A program made the translations under genes and the position numbers. Shown one piece after another: positions 1 through 13,452 of a stretch of 64,000 bases of DNA. The stretch comes from Nonomuraea aurantiaca (GTDB lineage: Bacteria; Actinomycetota; Actinomycetes; Streptosporangiales; Streptosporangiaceae). Numbering within the stretch: the stretch's first letter is position 1; each line of letters opens with the position of its first letter. Below the pieces are notes generated by a model. The model searched no databases. It saw only the letters and a list, made by a program, of their open reading frames with translations, and was not told the origin of the DNA. The stretch spans positions 310,001 to 374,000 of the forward strand of contig NZ_JAIWNB010000006.1 of assembly GCF_020215705.1 (NCBI RefSeq). Direction: 5' to 3'.

Positions 1-27
1 CTCCTTCATGAGCCCAAGGGAGTGCTC

Positions 28-1728
<1,701 letters not shown>

Positions 1729-1731
1729 GAC

Positions 1732-3096
1732 GTGCTTGACGAGCTCCTTGCCGCATGGATCAGTCGCCAACGATGGTTCGGCGGCAAGGGGCGCGCGATC
1801 GACTCCTTGTCGATCGAGTCGGACGTCGTGATCGACGCCGACGACCCCGGCCTCCGCCACCTGATCGTGTCCGTGTGGCAGGGAGCATCGAGAGACCGCT
1901 ACCAGATCCTGCTCGGCATGCGGACCGAGCTGCCCGACCGGCTGAAACACGCGCTGATCGGCATCCACGGCCCCTACGCCTTCGAAGGCGGCCCCGACCA
2001 CCCCGAGTGGTACGTCTACGACGCCGTCCACGACCAAGCCCTGACCCACTGGGTCCTGGAGTGCATGGCCGAGGGCTGCGGCTGGGACACCGTGCGCTTC
2101 CGCCACCTGCCCGGCGTCACCATCGACACCTCACCGCGCAGCCTGGTGCTCGGCGCCGAGCAGTCCAACACCTCCCTGGTGTACGGGGATGCCTACATCT
2201 GCAAGTTCTTCCGCCGCCTGATCCCCGGCGTGAACCCGGAGCTGGAGATCGTCACCGCGCTGGACGCCCTCGAGTCCGCGCACATCGCCAAGCCGTACGG
2301 CTGGATCGAGACCGATCTCGACGGCACCGCCACGACGCTGGCCATCATGCAGGAATACCTCTCCACCGCCAACGACGGCTGGGACCTGGCCCTGGCCAGC
2401 GTGCGAGACCTGTACGGCTCGATGCCCGAGCTGTCGGCCGGCGAGGTCGGAGGCGACTTCGCCGCCGAGGCGCACCGGCTCGGTGTGGCCACCGCGCACG
2501 TCCATCACGAGCTGGCCACCGCCTTCCCCACGGACCTGGTCGAGGTGCACGAGGTCAAGCGGATGGCCGAGGGCTTCCGGCGGCGGCTGGGCCGGGCCGT
2601 GTCCGAGGTGCCGGAGCTGCGCGAGCACGTCAACGCGCTGGAGACCGCCTACCACGCGGTGGAGGACCTGACCGTCGAGGTGCCCGTGCAACGGGTGCAC
2701 GGCGACTACCACCTGGGCCAGGTGATGCGCATCGCGACCGGCTGGGTGGTGCTCGACTTCGAGGGCGAGCCGGGTCAGCCCCTGGCCGAACGCCGCGCCC
2801 TGTCGTCACCGCTGCGCGACGTGGCCGGGATGCTCCGCTCGTTCGACTACGCGGCCAGGCACCTGCTGGCCGACCACTCGCAGCCCGAGTCGCTGGAGGC
2901 GCGGGCCGCCGAGTGGGCCGACCGCAACAGAGCCGCCTTCCTGGAGGGCTACACCGAGGGCGGCGGGGTGATCACCCCGGCGGACGCGGCCCTGTTGCGC
3001 GCGTTCGAGCTGTCGAAGGCGGTGTACGAGGTGGTCTACGAGGCCCGCAACCGCCCTTCTTGGATCCGCATCCCGCTGGCCGCCTTCCGCCGCTGA
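1732..3096 (+). CDS. mak: Maltokinase (Mak/Pep2)
   Basis: Maltokinase phosphorylates maltose with ATP to maltose-1-phosphate, the donor used by GlgE to build alpha-glucan. The N-terminal maltokinase-specific segment (WISRQRWFGGKGR) is followed by an aminoglycoside-phosphotransferase-like kinase fold with the catalytic loop HGDYHLGQ near residue 323 and the metal-binding VLDFEGEP near 341. The 454 aa length fits the family. The start is GTG 1732, with an AGGAGGAG-like ribosome site just before the treS stop. Unlike many actinobacteria, where glgB follows directly, here two unrelated genes separate it from glgB. Confidence 0.92.
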   Translation: MLDELLAAWISRQRWFGGKGRAIDSLSIESDVVIDADDPGLRHLIVSVWQGASRDRYQILLGMRTELPDRLKHALIGIHGPYAFEGGPDHPEWYVYDAVHDQALTHWVLECMAEGCGWDTVRFRHLPGVTIDTSPRSLVLGAEQSNTSLVYGDAYICKFFRRLIPGVNPELEIVTALDALESAHIAKPYGWIETDLDGTATTLAIMQEYLSTANDGWDLALASVRDLYGSMPELSAGEVGGDFAAEAHRLGVATAHVHHELATAFPTDLVEVHEVKRMAEGFRRRLGRAVSEVPELREHVNALETAYHAVEDLTVEVPVQRVHGDYHLGQVMRIATGWVVLDFEGEPGQPLAERRALSSPLRDVAGMLRSFDYAARHLLADHSQPESLEARAAEWADRNRAAFLEGYTEGGGVITPADAALLRAFELSKAVYEVVYEARNRPSWIRIPLAAFRR

Positions 3097-3103
3097 CCTC
3101 TCG

Positions 3104-3943
3104 CTAACGCAGCTCTTCGATCAGGCTCGACAGTCCCTCGGCGCCGTGGCCGGCCGCCACCCGCCGGTCGAGGATTTCCCTCATGGGCAGCAGCAGGTCC
3201 GGCTTCACCCCCTGCTCCTCGAAGGCGCGGATCAGGTTGACCATGCCCACCTGGTTGATCTCCAGGTTGGAGACGTCGGTCACGTAGGCGCCCGCCTCGA
3301 TGTCCGCCGCCATCCGGGGCTGCTGCCCGGCCATCGCGTTCAGCCACGGCACCAGCAGCTCCGTGGTGAACTCCGCCACCGGCCGCTTCTCCGAGGCGAT
3401 CAGCGCCGCCGCCTCCAGGAATCCGGCGATCTGGCCGTACATGCCGGTGAGCATGGCCAGGTCGTACAGCGGGGCGAGCCCCGCGTCCGCCCCCAGGTAG
3501 CGGGGCCTGGCCAGCGCGCTCAACGCCTCCTCGTAGCGCTCGAAGGCGGCCGGCGAGCCGCTGTAGAGGATCAGCGCGCCGGGCGTGCCGATCATCTGGG
3601 GCACGGCCATGATGCCGCCGTCCAGGTAGTCGCCGCCACGCTCGGCCACCCGGTCCGCCATGTCGCGGGCCTCCGCGGGCCTGCCGTTGGTGAGGTTCAG
3701 CAGGACCCGGTCGTCCAGCCGTACCGAGCCGAGGAGCTCCCGGACGGCCGCGTAGTCGAGCACGCAGACGATCACCAGCGGGCTGGCCTCGACCGCCTCC
3801 GCCGCGGTCGCCACGGCTGTGGCGCCCAGGCCGTCTGCCTTGCCTTCTGTACGGTTCCACACGGTGACGCTATGACCGGCCCCGACGAGGGTCCGGGCCA
3901 GGGCCTGGCCCATGAGGCCCAGGCCGAGGATAGAGATACGCAT
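3104..3943 (-). CDS. NAD(P)-binding 6-phosphogluconate/3-hydroxyisobutyrate dehydrogenase-like reductase (imine-reductase-like)
   Basis: The N-terminal Rossmann fold starts ISILGLGLMGQALA, then TVWNRTEGKAD, where the Arg after Asn suggests NADPH preference. The C-terminal half is helical with LEINQVGMVNLIRAF, resembling imine reductases and beta-hydroxyacid dehydrogenase relatives. Length is 279 aa. It is convergent with the maltokinase gene (7 bp gap) and divergent from the SARP regulator with an 82 bp spacer. That arrangement suggests control by the SARP neighbour. The substrate cannot be inferred; an imine or a small hydroxyacid are both possible. Confidence 0.8.
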   Translation of the reverse strand: MRISILGLGLMGQALARTLVGAGHSVTVWNRTEGKADGLGATAVATAAEAVEASPLVIVCVLDYAAVRELLGSVRLDDRVLLNLTNGRPAEARDMADRVAERGGDYLDGGIMAVPQMIGTPGALILYSGSPAAFERYEEALSALARPRYLGADAGLAPLYDLAMLTGMYGQIAGFLEAAALIASEKRPVAEFTTELLVPWLNAMAGQQPRMAADIEAGAYVTDVSNLEINQVGMVNLIRAFEEQGVKPDLLLPMREILDRRVAAGHGAEGLSSLIEELR

Positions 3944-3989
3944 GCTGAGCAGTCCTTTCCGTTGACGGCTTCCACTTTGCTGGCCAGGG

Positions 3990-4022
3990 GTTATGGTCGG
4001 GTTCGGAGTTTGTTATGGGGGG
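3990..4022 (+). promoter_or_regulatory. Three heptamer direct repeats at 11-bp spacing (candidate SARP box)
   Basis: GTTATGG (3990), GTTCGGA (4001) and GTTATGG (4012) recur every 11 bp, one helical turn, in the spacer between the divergent reductase and SARP genes. SARP regulators are known to bind heptameric direct repeats spaced this way. The last copy overlaps the ribosome-binding region of the SARP gene, so autorepression, or activation of the divergent gene, is more likely than classical activation of the SARP gene itself. Confidence 0.45.
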
Positions 4023-4025
4023 CTG

Positions 4026-7000
4026 ATGAGATTCGGGGTGCTGGGCCCCCTCTCGGTGTGGACGCCGGACGGGCAGCCGGTCCAGGTGCCCGAGGCCAAG
4101 GTCCGCGCGTTGCTCGCCGACCTGCTGGCGCACCGGGGCCGACCGGTCTCGACCGACCGGCTCATCGAGGACCTGTGGGGCGACCGTCCGCCCGGTGACG
4201 CGCCGGCCGCGCTCCGGGTCAAGGTCTCCCAGCTGCGCCGGGCGCTCGGTGACCGCTCGCTGGTGGTCTTCCGGCCGCCGGGGTACCTGCTCGCGGTGGA
4301 CGCCGAGGAGGTGGACGCGGGCCTGTTCGAGTCCCTGCTCGCCCGTGCCGGGCAGAGCGACGACGCGCGGGTACGCCAGGCGCTGCTGACCGAGGCGCTC
4401 GGCCTGTGGCGGGGGGCTCCCTACGCCGAGTTCGGCGACTTCGCCAGGGCGGCCGTGGCCCGGCTGGAGGAGCAGCGGCTGGTCGCGCTGGAGGAACTGG
4501 CCGAGACGCGGCTGGAGCTGGGCGACCACGGGGCGCTGGCGGCCGAGCTGGCCGAGCTGGTGGACGCGCACCCGCTGCGTGAGCGGCTGCGGGCCGCGCA
4601 CCTGCGGGCCCTGTACCGGGCGGGGCGGCAGAGCGAGGCGCTGGCCGGTTATGGACGGCTGCGCGGGCTGCTGGCGGAGGAGCTGGGCATCGACCCGGCG
4701 CCCGAACTGACGGCGCTGCACGCGGCGATCCTCCGCCAGGACCCGTCCCTCGACCCACCCGCACCCCTCGTAGACCGGACGCCCTCCCGTCCGCCCGCAT
4801 CACCTGCGGACCCGCCGCACCCCCATCCGCCCGCACCACCCGCGGACCCGCCGCACCCCCATCCGCCCGCGACGAATCTGCCCGTGCCGCTGACCGAGCT
4901 GATCGGCCGGGACGCCGAGGTGGCCGAGGTGCGGTCGCTGCTGCGAACCGGGCGGCTCGTCACGCTGACCGGGCCGGGCGGGGTCGGCAAGACCCGGCTG
5001 GCCCTGGAGGCGGCGGCCGAGCCCGGCCGGCCGTTCCCCGGCGGGGTGTGGCTGGTCGAGCTGGCTTCGGCCGCACCCTCCGCTGAGGGCGTGGTGGCCG
5101 AGGTGGTGGCGACGGTGCTCGGGGTCAGGGATGATCTGCCCGGATCCGTGGTCGACCGGCTCGCCGCCGCGCTGCGTACCAGGGCGACGCTGCTCGTCCT
5201 CGACAACTGCGAGCACGTGGTCGACCAGGTCGCCGAGCTGGCCGAGCGGCTGCTGCGGGCCGCCCCCGAGCTGCGCGTGCTGGCGACCAGCCAGGAGTCG
5301 CTGCGCGTCCCCGGCGAGGTCCTGTGGAGCGTGCCGCCGCTCGGGCCGGAGGCCGCCGCGCGGCTGCTCGCCGCCCGGGCGGGCATCGGGCCGGGCGACG
5401 ACGGCGTGGCCGAGATCTGCGCGCGGCTCGACGGGATCCCGCTGGCGCTGGAGCTGGCCGCCACCCGGCTGCGGGCGCTCACTCCGCGCCGGCTGGCCGC
5501 CCGGCTCGACGACCGGTTCCGGGTGCTCGCCACGGGGCATCGGGGCGCTCCCGCACGGCAGCGGACGCTGCGGGCGATGATCGACTGGAGCTGGGAGCTG
5601 CTGACCGGCGGCGAGCGGGTCGTGCTGCGGCGCCTGGCCGTGCACGCCGACGGCTGCACGCTCGAGGCCGCCGAGGCGATCTGCGCCGAACCGGGCCTGG
5701 ACGTGCTCGACCTGCTGGCCAGGCTGGTGGACAGGTCGCTGGTGGTACGGGCTCCCGGCGGCAGGTACCGGCTGCTGGAGTCGGTGGCCGCGTACAGCCT
5801 GGAACGGCTGTCCGAGGCGGGTGAGACGGAGGCGGCCCGGCTGAGGCACGCCCGCCACCACGCCGACCTCGCCGAACGCGCCGAGCCTGGCCTGCGCGGA
5901 CCCGAGCAGCGGCAGTGGCTCGCGCTCCTCGACGCCGACGCGGCCAACCTGCGCGCCGCGATCGAGACCTCGCTCCGGCTCGGCGCCACGGACGAGGCGG
6001 TCCGGCTGGTGAACGCGCTGGCCTGGTACTGGGTGCTGCGCGGCAGGCTCGGCGAGGGACAGCGGACCCTGGAGGCGGTGCTGGCCGTCGCCGACGACGC
6101 GCAGGCCCGTGTCTGGCTGGCCGGGCTGCGGATGCTGTCCGGGCAGGGCCGGCCCCCCGGCGTGGAGCGGCTGCCCGCCGGGATCGCGGATCCGGGGCGC
6201 CGGGCCAGGGCGCAGTGGTTCATGGCCTTCACGCTGTACGGCTTCGACGACCCGGTGGTCACCGACGCGTTCCTGGACAGCGCGTTGGAGTCCTTCCGCG
6301 CCTTGGACGACCGGTGGGGCACGGCGGCGGCGCTGAGCCTGCGGGCCAGGCGGGCGCTGCTGCGCGGCGATCTGGCGGCGCTGCGGCAGGACGGGGAGCG
6401 GGGCCTGGAGCTGTTCCGCGAGGTGGGCGACCGGTGGGGCGAGATGCGGGCGGCCGAGAACCTCGGCACGCTGGCCGAGATCACCGGCGACTACGCGCAG
6501 GCCGCCGACCTGCGGCGCGACGGGCTGCGCGGCGCCGAGGAGCTCGGGCTGTGGAGCGAGGTGTCCGGCGCGCTGTCCAGGCTGGGCCGGGTGGCGCTGC
6601 TGACCGGGGACCTCGACGGCGCGCGGGAGCTGCACGAGCGGGCCCGGCGGCTGGCCGTCGCCCGATCGGATGTGCCGTTGGAGGAGTTCGCCGAGGTCGG
6701 GCTGGCGTTGGTCGCCCGGCGGCAGGGGCGGCTCGATGAGGCGGAACGGCTGCTGCGCCGCTGGTTGCGCTGGGTGCGTGAGGTGGCCGGCGAGCCAGGG
6801 GCGGCGCTGATCCTGGCCGAGCTGGGGTTCGTCGCCGAACAGCGCGGGGACGCGGTGGCCGCGCTGGAGTGGCAGCGCGAAGGGCTGGCGGTGGCGCGAC
6901 GGGTGGGCGATCCGCGCGCGATCGCGCTCGCCCTGGAGGGCCTGGCGGGCGCCCGCGCGCTCGGCGGCGATCACGAGGAGGCGGCCGGGCTGCTGGACAC

Positions 7001-7127
7001 GGCCGGCGCGCTCAGGGCGTCGGTGGGCGCCCCGCTGCCCGAGGCGGAACGCGGCGATGTCGACCGGATCGCGGCCTCGGTCCGGACGGCGCTCGACCGG
7101 CGGGCCACCGTGACCGACCACTCCTGA
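4026..7127 (+). CDS. SARP/AfsR-type regulator with BTAD, NB-ARC ATPase and TPR domains
   Basis: This is a large transcriptional regulator of 1033 aa. The N-terminus MRFGVLGPLSV begins an OmpR-like winged helix (about residues 1-90), followed by a bacterial transcriptional activation domain (about 95-245). After a Pro-rich linker with short duplicated segments (about 247-280) comes an NB-ARC-type ATPase with Walker A GPGGVGKT near residue 316 and Walker B-like LLVLDNCEH near 391, then helical TPR-like repeats. ATG 4026 is chosen over the upstream GTG 3993 because MRFGVLGP is the usual family start and a G-rich site precedes it. The target is unknown; the divergent reductase is the nearest candidate. 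Confidence 0.88.
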   Translation: MRFGVLGPLSVWTPDGQPVQVPEAKVRALLADLLAHRGRPVSTDRLIEDLWGDRPPGDAPAALRVKVSQLRRALGDRSLVVFRPPGYLLAVDAEEVDAGLFESLLARAGQSDDARVRQALLTEALGLWRGAPYAEFGDFARAAVARLEEQRLVALEELAETRLELGDHGALAAELAELVDAHPLRERLRAAHLRALYRAGRQSEALAGYGRLRGLLAEELGIDPAPELTALHAAILRQDPSLDPPAPLVDRTPSRPPASPADPPHPHPPAPPADPPHPHPPATNLPVPLTELIGRDAEVAEVRSLLRTGRLVTLTGPGGVGKTRLALEAAAEPGRPFPGGVWLVELASAAPSAEGVVAEVVATVLGVRDDLPGSVVDRLAAALRTRATLLVLDNCEHVVDQVAELAERLLRAAPELRVLATSQESLRVPGEVLWSVPPLGPEAAARLLAARAGIGPGDDGVAEICARLDGIPLALELAATRLRALTPRRLAARLDDRFRVLATGHRGAPARQRTLRAMIDWSWELLTGGERVVLRRLAVHADGCTLEAAEAICAEPGLDVLDLLARLVDRSLVVRAPGGRYRLLESVAAYSLERLSEAGETEAARLRHARHHADLAERAEPGLRGPEQRQWLALLDADAANLRAAIETSLRLGATDEAVRLVNALAWYWVLRGRLGEGQRTLEAVLAVADDAQARVWLAGLRMLSGQGRPPGVERLPAGIADPGRRARAQWFMAFTLYGFDDPVVTDAFLDSALESFRALDDRWGTAAALSLRARRALLRGDLAALRQDGERGLELFREVGDRWGEMRAAENLGTLAEITGDYAQAADLRRDGLRGAEELGLWSEVSGALSRLGRVALLTGDLDGARELHERARRLAVARSDVPLEEFAEVGLALVARRQGRLDEAERLLRRWLRWVREVAGEPGAALILAELGFVAEQRGDAVAALEWQREGLAVARRVGDPRAIALALEGLAGARALGGDHEEAAGLLDTAGALRASVGAPLPEAERGDVDRIAASVRTALDRRATVTDHS

Positions 7128-7302
7128 CACCGGCGGCGGTCGCGGACCCCGCCCCCGCAGATCATCCAGAACCCATCGCAAAGCGGGCATTTACCCCCGC
7201 CATCGCCTCGCGATAAACCCAAGATTCTCCACTTTCGGTGATTGTCTACGTGAATGCGGGCAGTGCCTGGGTTGTAGGTCTGACGTAGGGCAGGGTGGGA
7301 GC

Positions 7303-9468
7303 ATGCCGATGAGGACAGAGCTCGACCGACTCGCGGGCGGAGCACACCACGATCCGCATTCCGTGCTGGGAGCACATCCCGTCGAGGGTGGTGTCACCTT
7401 CCGTACGCTGCGCCCGCTGGCCGAACGGGTCCGCGTGGTGCTGGACGACGGGACGGCCCACGATCTCAAGCACACGGCCCACGGGGTCTTCGAGATCACC
7501 GTCAAGGGGCTCGACAAGGTGCCCTCCTACTCCTTCAGCGTCCAGTACGCGGGCGCGGAGCCGTACCAGGCCCGTGATCCCTACCGTCACTGGCCCACGC
7601 TGGGCGAGGTGGACCTGCACCTCATCGGCGAGGGACGCCACGAGCGGCTGTGGGAGGTGCTCGGCGCGCGGGTGATGCGGCACGAGGACGTCGACGGCAC
7701 CGCGTTCGCCGTCTGGGCGCCGAACGCGCGCGGCGTCCGGGTCGTCGGCGACTTCAACCACTGGGACGGCACCGCCTACCCGATGCGCTCGCTGGGCCGT
7801 TCCGGCGTGTGGGAGTTGTTCATCCCCGAGCTCGGGCGGGGCGAGCGGTACAAGTTCCACATCCTCGGCGCCGACGGCGTGTGGCGGGACAAGGCCGACC
7901 CGATGGCGCGGCGGACCGAGGTGCCGCCGCAGACCGCCTCCGTGGTCGAGCAGTCGGCCTACACCTGGGACGACGACGCGTGGATGACCGAGCGCGCCGG
8001 GAAGGACGCGCAGCGGGGCCCGGGAAGCGTCTACGAGGTGCACCTGGGGTCGTGGCGGCCCGGTCTGTCCTATCTGGAGCTGGCCGAGCAGCTCGTCGAC
8101 TACGTCCAGGACATGGGCTTCACGCATGTGGAGCTGCTGCCGGTGGCCGAGCACCCGTTCGGGGGGTCGTGGGGCTACCAGGTGACCTCCTACTACGCGC
8201 CCACGGCCCGGTTCGGGACGCCCGACGAGTTCCGCCACGTGGTGGACCGGATGCACCAGGCCGGGATCGGGGTGCTGCTCGACTGGGTGCCCGCGCACTT
8301 CCCGATGGACGACTGGGCGCTGGCGCGCTTCGACGGCACGCCGCTGTACGAGCACGCCGACCCCGCCCGTGGCGAGCACCCCGACTGGGGGACCTACGTC
8401 TTCGACTTCGGCCGCCGGGAGGTGCGCAACTTCCTGGTCGCCAACGCGCTGTACTGGATGAAGGAGTTCCACATCGACGGGCTGCGGGTCGACGCGGTCG
8501 CCTCGATGCTCTATCTCGACTACTCGCGGCGCGAGGGTGAGTGGACGCCGAACATCTACGGCGGCAGGGAGAACCTCGACGCGGTGGAGTTCCTCAAGGA
8601 GATGAACGCCGTCTGCTACCGGGAGGCGCCGGGCATCACGACCGTGGCGGAGGAGTCGACGGCGTGGCCGGGCGTGTCGCGGCCCGTGCACCTGGGCGGG
8701 CTCGGGTTCGGCTTCAAGTGGAACATGGGCTGGATGCACGACACGCTCAGCTACCTCCGACATGAGCCGATATTTCGGCAGTACCACCACCATCAGATGA
8801 CTTTTTCGCTCATGTACGCCTACTCCGAGAACTTCGTGCTGCCGCTGTCCCACGACGAGGTCGTGCACGGCAAGGGCTCGCTGCTGGGCAAGATGCCGGG
8901 CGACGAATGGCAGCGCTTCGCCCAGCTCAGGGCCCTGCTCGCGTTCATGTGGGCGCATCCGGGCAAGCAGCTGCTGTTCATGGGCGGCGAGTTCGGCCAG
9001 GGCTCGGAGTGGTCGGAGGAGCGCGGGCTCGACTGGTGGGTGCTGGAGTTCGACGGGCACGCGGGCGTACAACGGCTGGTGCGCGACCTCAACCGGCTCT
9101 ACCGCGAGACGCCGGCCCTGTGGGAGCAGGACGCGGCGCCCGAGGGCTTCCGCTGGATCGACGCCGACGACGCGCGCGGCAATACGTTCTCGTTCGTCCG
9201 CTATGCGGCCGACGGGTCGGCGGTGGCGTGCGTGGCCAACTTCAGCGGCGGGCCGTACGAGAACTACCGGCTCGGCCTGCCGTACGGCGGGCAGTGGACG
9301 GAGATCGTCAACACCGACGCCTACGACTACTGGGGCAGCGGGGTCGGCAACATGGGCGAGGTCCAGGCCGTCGAGGAGCCCTGGCACGGCCTGCCGCACT
9401 CCGCCACGCTGCGGGTTCCGCCGCTGGGCGCCGTGTGGCTGCGTCACGACGCGCTGGGAAGTGAGTGA
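7303..9468 (+). CDS. glgB: 1,4-alpha-glucan branching enzyme (GlgB, GH13)
   Basis: The enzyme introduces alpha-1,6 branches into glycogen or GlgE-made glucan. An N-terminal CBM48-like region (HDPHSVLGAHPVEGG, then FAVWAPNARGVRVVGDFN) precedes the GH13 barrel. The nucleophile Asp is in GLRVDAVASML near residue 396, the acid Glu in TTVAEESTAWP near 450, and LSHDEVVHGKGS lies near 516. The 721 aa length is typical. The start ATG 7303 follows AGGGTGGGAG. It completes the treS-mak-glgB pathway but has its own 175 bp leader downstream of the SARP gene, so it is probably transcribed separately. Confidence 0.95.
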   Translation: MPMRTELDRLAGGAHHDPHSVLGAHPVEGGVTFRTLRPLAERVRVVLDDGTAHDLKHTAHGVFEITVKGLDKVPSYSFSVQYAGAEPYQARDPYRHWPTLGEVDLHLIGEGRHERLWEVLGARVMRHEDVDGTAFAVWAPNARGVRVVGDFNHWDGTAYPMRSLGRSGVWELFIPELGRGERYKFHILGADGVWRDKADPMARRTEVPPQTASVVEQSAYTWDDDAWMTERAGKDAQRGPGSVYEVHLGSWRPGLSYLELAEQLVDYVQDMGFTHVELLPVAEHPFGGSWGYQVTSYYAPTARFGTPDEFRHVVDRMHQAGIGVLLDWVPAHFPMDDWALARFDGTPLYEHADPARGEHPDWGTYVFDFGRREVRNFLVANALYWMKEFHIDGLRVDAVASMLYLDYSRREGEWTPNIYGGRENLDAVEFLKEMNAVCYREAPGITTVAEESTAWPGVSRPVHLGGLGFGFKWNMGWMHDTLSYLRHEPIFRQYHHHQMTFSLMYAYSENFVLPLSHDEVVHGKGSLLGKMPGDEWQRFAQLRALLAFMWAHPGKQLLFMGGEFGQGSEWSEERGLDWWVLEFDGHAGVQRLVRDLNRLYRETPALWEQDAAPEGFRWIDADDARGNTFSFVRYAADGSAVACVANFSGGPYENYRLGLPYGGQWTEIVNTDAYDYWGSGVGNMGEVQAVEEPWHGLPHSATLRVPPLGAVWLRHDALGSE

Positions 9469-9533
9469 GAGTTCGCTGAGAGGGGCCCTCCACCCCTGTG
9501 CGCGCCGGATAAATCCCCCTAAACTCCGAGATC

Positions 9534-11408
<1,875 letters not shown>

Positions 11409-11475
11409 TGGCAAAGGTTTCTCTGGCATAGATGCGTCACTTGGGAAACAGCGACATCACCCTCCTCGCGGTGGC

Positions 11476-11652
11476 ATGACCGGCGCGTTCGCGGTGATGA
11501 AGCAGGCCTTTCCCGGCCTGAGCGTCGCCCAGGTCGTGGCGAAGCTGCAGAACACCGGTATGGACATCTCCTACAGCAGCGAGTTCACCGAGGTGAACAC
11601 CGAACGGATCAACCTCGCCAGGGCGATTCCCCCGGCCCAGCCGGCCGTCTGA
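11476..11652 (+). pseudogene. Remnant of a subtilisin-like protease C-terminus
   Basis: The 58-codon reading MTGAFAVMKQAFPGLSVAQ... ending NLARAIPPAQPAV matches the stretch that in S8 proteases immediately follows the catalytic Ser motif and closes the domain: the xAGAFAVxKQ helix, a xLxNTG turn and a final RINLxxA helix. No catalytic residues remain and no upstream domain is in frame. It is best read as a deletion remnant of a second protease. It does not match the C-terminus of the intact neighbour. Confidence 0.6.
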
Positions 11653-11733
11653 CCCCTCGTCCAGCCTGCCGTCCGGCCCTCGGCAGGAGTTTGGTCAACC
11701 CATGACCGACTCCTGCCGCTTAGGGTGGCTTTT

Positions 11734-13431
11734 ATGGACGCAGGCAAGGCGATCTTGGATACCGTTGACAGGTTTCGCCAGCGGCGCACCGCCCCGCTGG
11801 TACTCGAGCTCGATCTGACCGAAGGGCTCACCGAAGGGCCACCGGCGGACCCGCTCTCCGCCGTGCTGTCCATGCGCAAGACGCGGCTGGCCGATGTGCT
11901 CTCGGGCCTCAAGCGGGCCAGGCAGGACTCCCGGGTCAAGGCGCTGGTCGTGAAGATGGGCGGCAACCCGCTCGGCCTGGCGATGGTGCAGGAGCTGCGC
12001 CAGGCGGTGACCCAGTTCCGGGACTCGGGCAAGCTGACGGTCGCCTTCGCCGAGACGTTCGGCGAGTTCGGCAACGCCACCGTGCCCTACTACCTGGCCA
12101 CCGCGTTCGAGCGGATCTACCTGCAGCCGAGCGGCGACGTGGGGCTGACGGGCGTGGCGCTGGAGCAGCGGTTCGTCAAGGGCACGCTGGCCAAGCTGGG
12201 TGTCGACTACGAGGTCGGCCAGCGGCACGAGTACAAGACCGCGGCCAACATGTTCACCCAGGACCACATGACCGAGCCGCACCGCGAGTCGATGACCCGC
12301 ATCGTCGAGTCGGTCATCGAGCAGGTCGGCGCGGGCATCGCCGAGGGCCGCCGGCTCGACCCGGCCAAGGTGCGCGAGCTGATCGACCAGGGGCCCTTCA
12401 TCGGCGCAGAGGCGCTGGAGGCCGGCCTGGTCGACGGGCTGGCCTACCGCGACGAGGTGTACGACGAGGTCAAGCGGGCCGCGGGCGGTGACCCGCACCT
12501 GCAGTACGTCTCCCGCTACGCCAAGGCCGCGGCCGTACGCAAGCTGCCGCACCCGACGGCCGACGGCATCGCGCTCGTCCACGGCAACGGGCAGATCAGG
12601 TCCGGCCGCAGCGGGCGCAGCCCGCTCGGCGGCGGCGGCGCGATGGGCTCCGACACGGTGAGCGCCGCGCTGCGGGCCGCCCGGCGCGACGAGCACGTCA
12701 AGGCGATCGTGTTCCGGGTGGACAGCCCCGGCGGCTCGTACGTCGCCTCGGACACGGTCTGGCGTGAGGTCGTGCTGGCCCGCAAGGTCAAGCCGGTGAT
12801 CGTGTCGATGGGCGACGTGGCCGCCTCCGGCGGCTACTTCGTCTCGATGGCCGCCGACGTGATCGTCGCCCAGCCCGGCACGCTGACCGGCTCCATCGGC
12901 GTCTTCGCCGGCAAGCCGGTGATGCGGGAGCTGCTGGAGAAGGTCGGCATCAACTCCGAGCTGGTGGCCGGCGGCGCCAACGCGGGCATGTTCTCCGCGA
13001 CGCGCGCCTTCTCCCCCGAGCAATGGGAGCGGGTCAACGCCTGGCTCGACCGTATCTACGATGACTTCGTGGGCAAGGTCGCCGAGGGTCGCGGCCTGAC
13101 CAGGGAGCGCGCCCACGAACTGGCCCGCGGCCGTGTCTGGACCGGCTCCGACGCCCGGTCCTGCGGCCTGGTCGACGAGCTGGGCGGCCTCGAGGACGCG
13201 CTCGGCATGGCCAGGAAGCGCGCGGGCCTGGGCGCGGAGGCGCCCGTGCGGGTCTATCCGCGGCTCAACCCGCTGGAGCGGCTGCTGGGCCCGGAGTCGA
13301 GCGAGGACAAGGCCGCCGCGCTGGCCCGTGTCCGCCTGGAAGCCTGGGGACCGCTCGCCCGGCTCTCCGCCGAGCTGGGCCTCCCGGCCGCCGGACCGCT
13401 GTCCCTTCCGAGCTGGTACACGATCCGCTGA
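11734..13431 (+). CDS. sppA: Signal peptide peptidase SppA, 67K type (S49 family)
   Basis: This 565 aa protein has two tandem S49 halves, as in long-form SppA, and degrades cleaved signal peptides. The catalytic Lys is in HEYKTAAN near residue 168 of the first half, and the Ser nucleophile is in DVAASGGYF near 365 of the second, after the oxyanion-loop motif DSPGGSY. No clear N-terminal transmembrane segment is seen, so membrane association is uncertain. ATG 11734 is preferred to GTG 11725 because TAGGGTGG sits just upstream of it. It is convergent with the flavin reductase gene. Confidence 0.9.
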   Translation: MDAGKAILDTVDRFRQRRTAPLVLELDLTEGLTEGPPADPLSAVLSMRKTRLADVLSGLKRARQDSRVKALVVKMGGNPLGLAMVQELRQAVTQFRDSGKLTVAFAETFGEFGNATVPYYLATAFERIYLQPSGDVGLTGVALEQRFVKGTLAKLGVDYEVGQRHEYKTAANMFTQDHMTEPHRESMTRIVESVIEQVGAGIAEGRRLDPAKVRELIDQGPFIGAEALEAGLVDGLAYRDEVYDEVKRAAGGDPHLQYVSRYAKAAAVRKLPHPTADGIALVHGNGQIRSGRSGRSPLGGGGAMGSDTVSAALRAARRDEHVKAIVFRVDSPGGSYVASDTVWREVVLARKVKPVIVSMGDVAASGGYFVSMAADVIVAQPGTLTGSIGVFAGKPVMRELLEKVGINSELVAGGANAGMFSATRAFSPEQWERVNAWLDRIYDDFVGKVAEGRGLTRERAHELARGRVWTGSDARSCGLVDELGGLEDALGMARKRAGLGAEAPVRVYPRLNPLERLLGPESSEDKAAALARVRLEAWGPLARLSAELGLPAAGPLSLPSWYTIR

Positions 13432-13452
13432 GAAGTTCGGTGGGCCCTGCCC

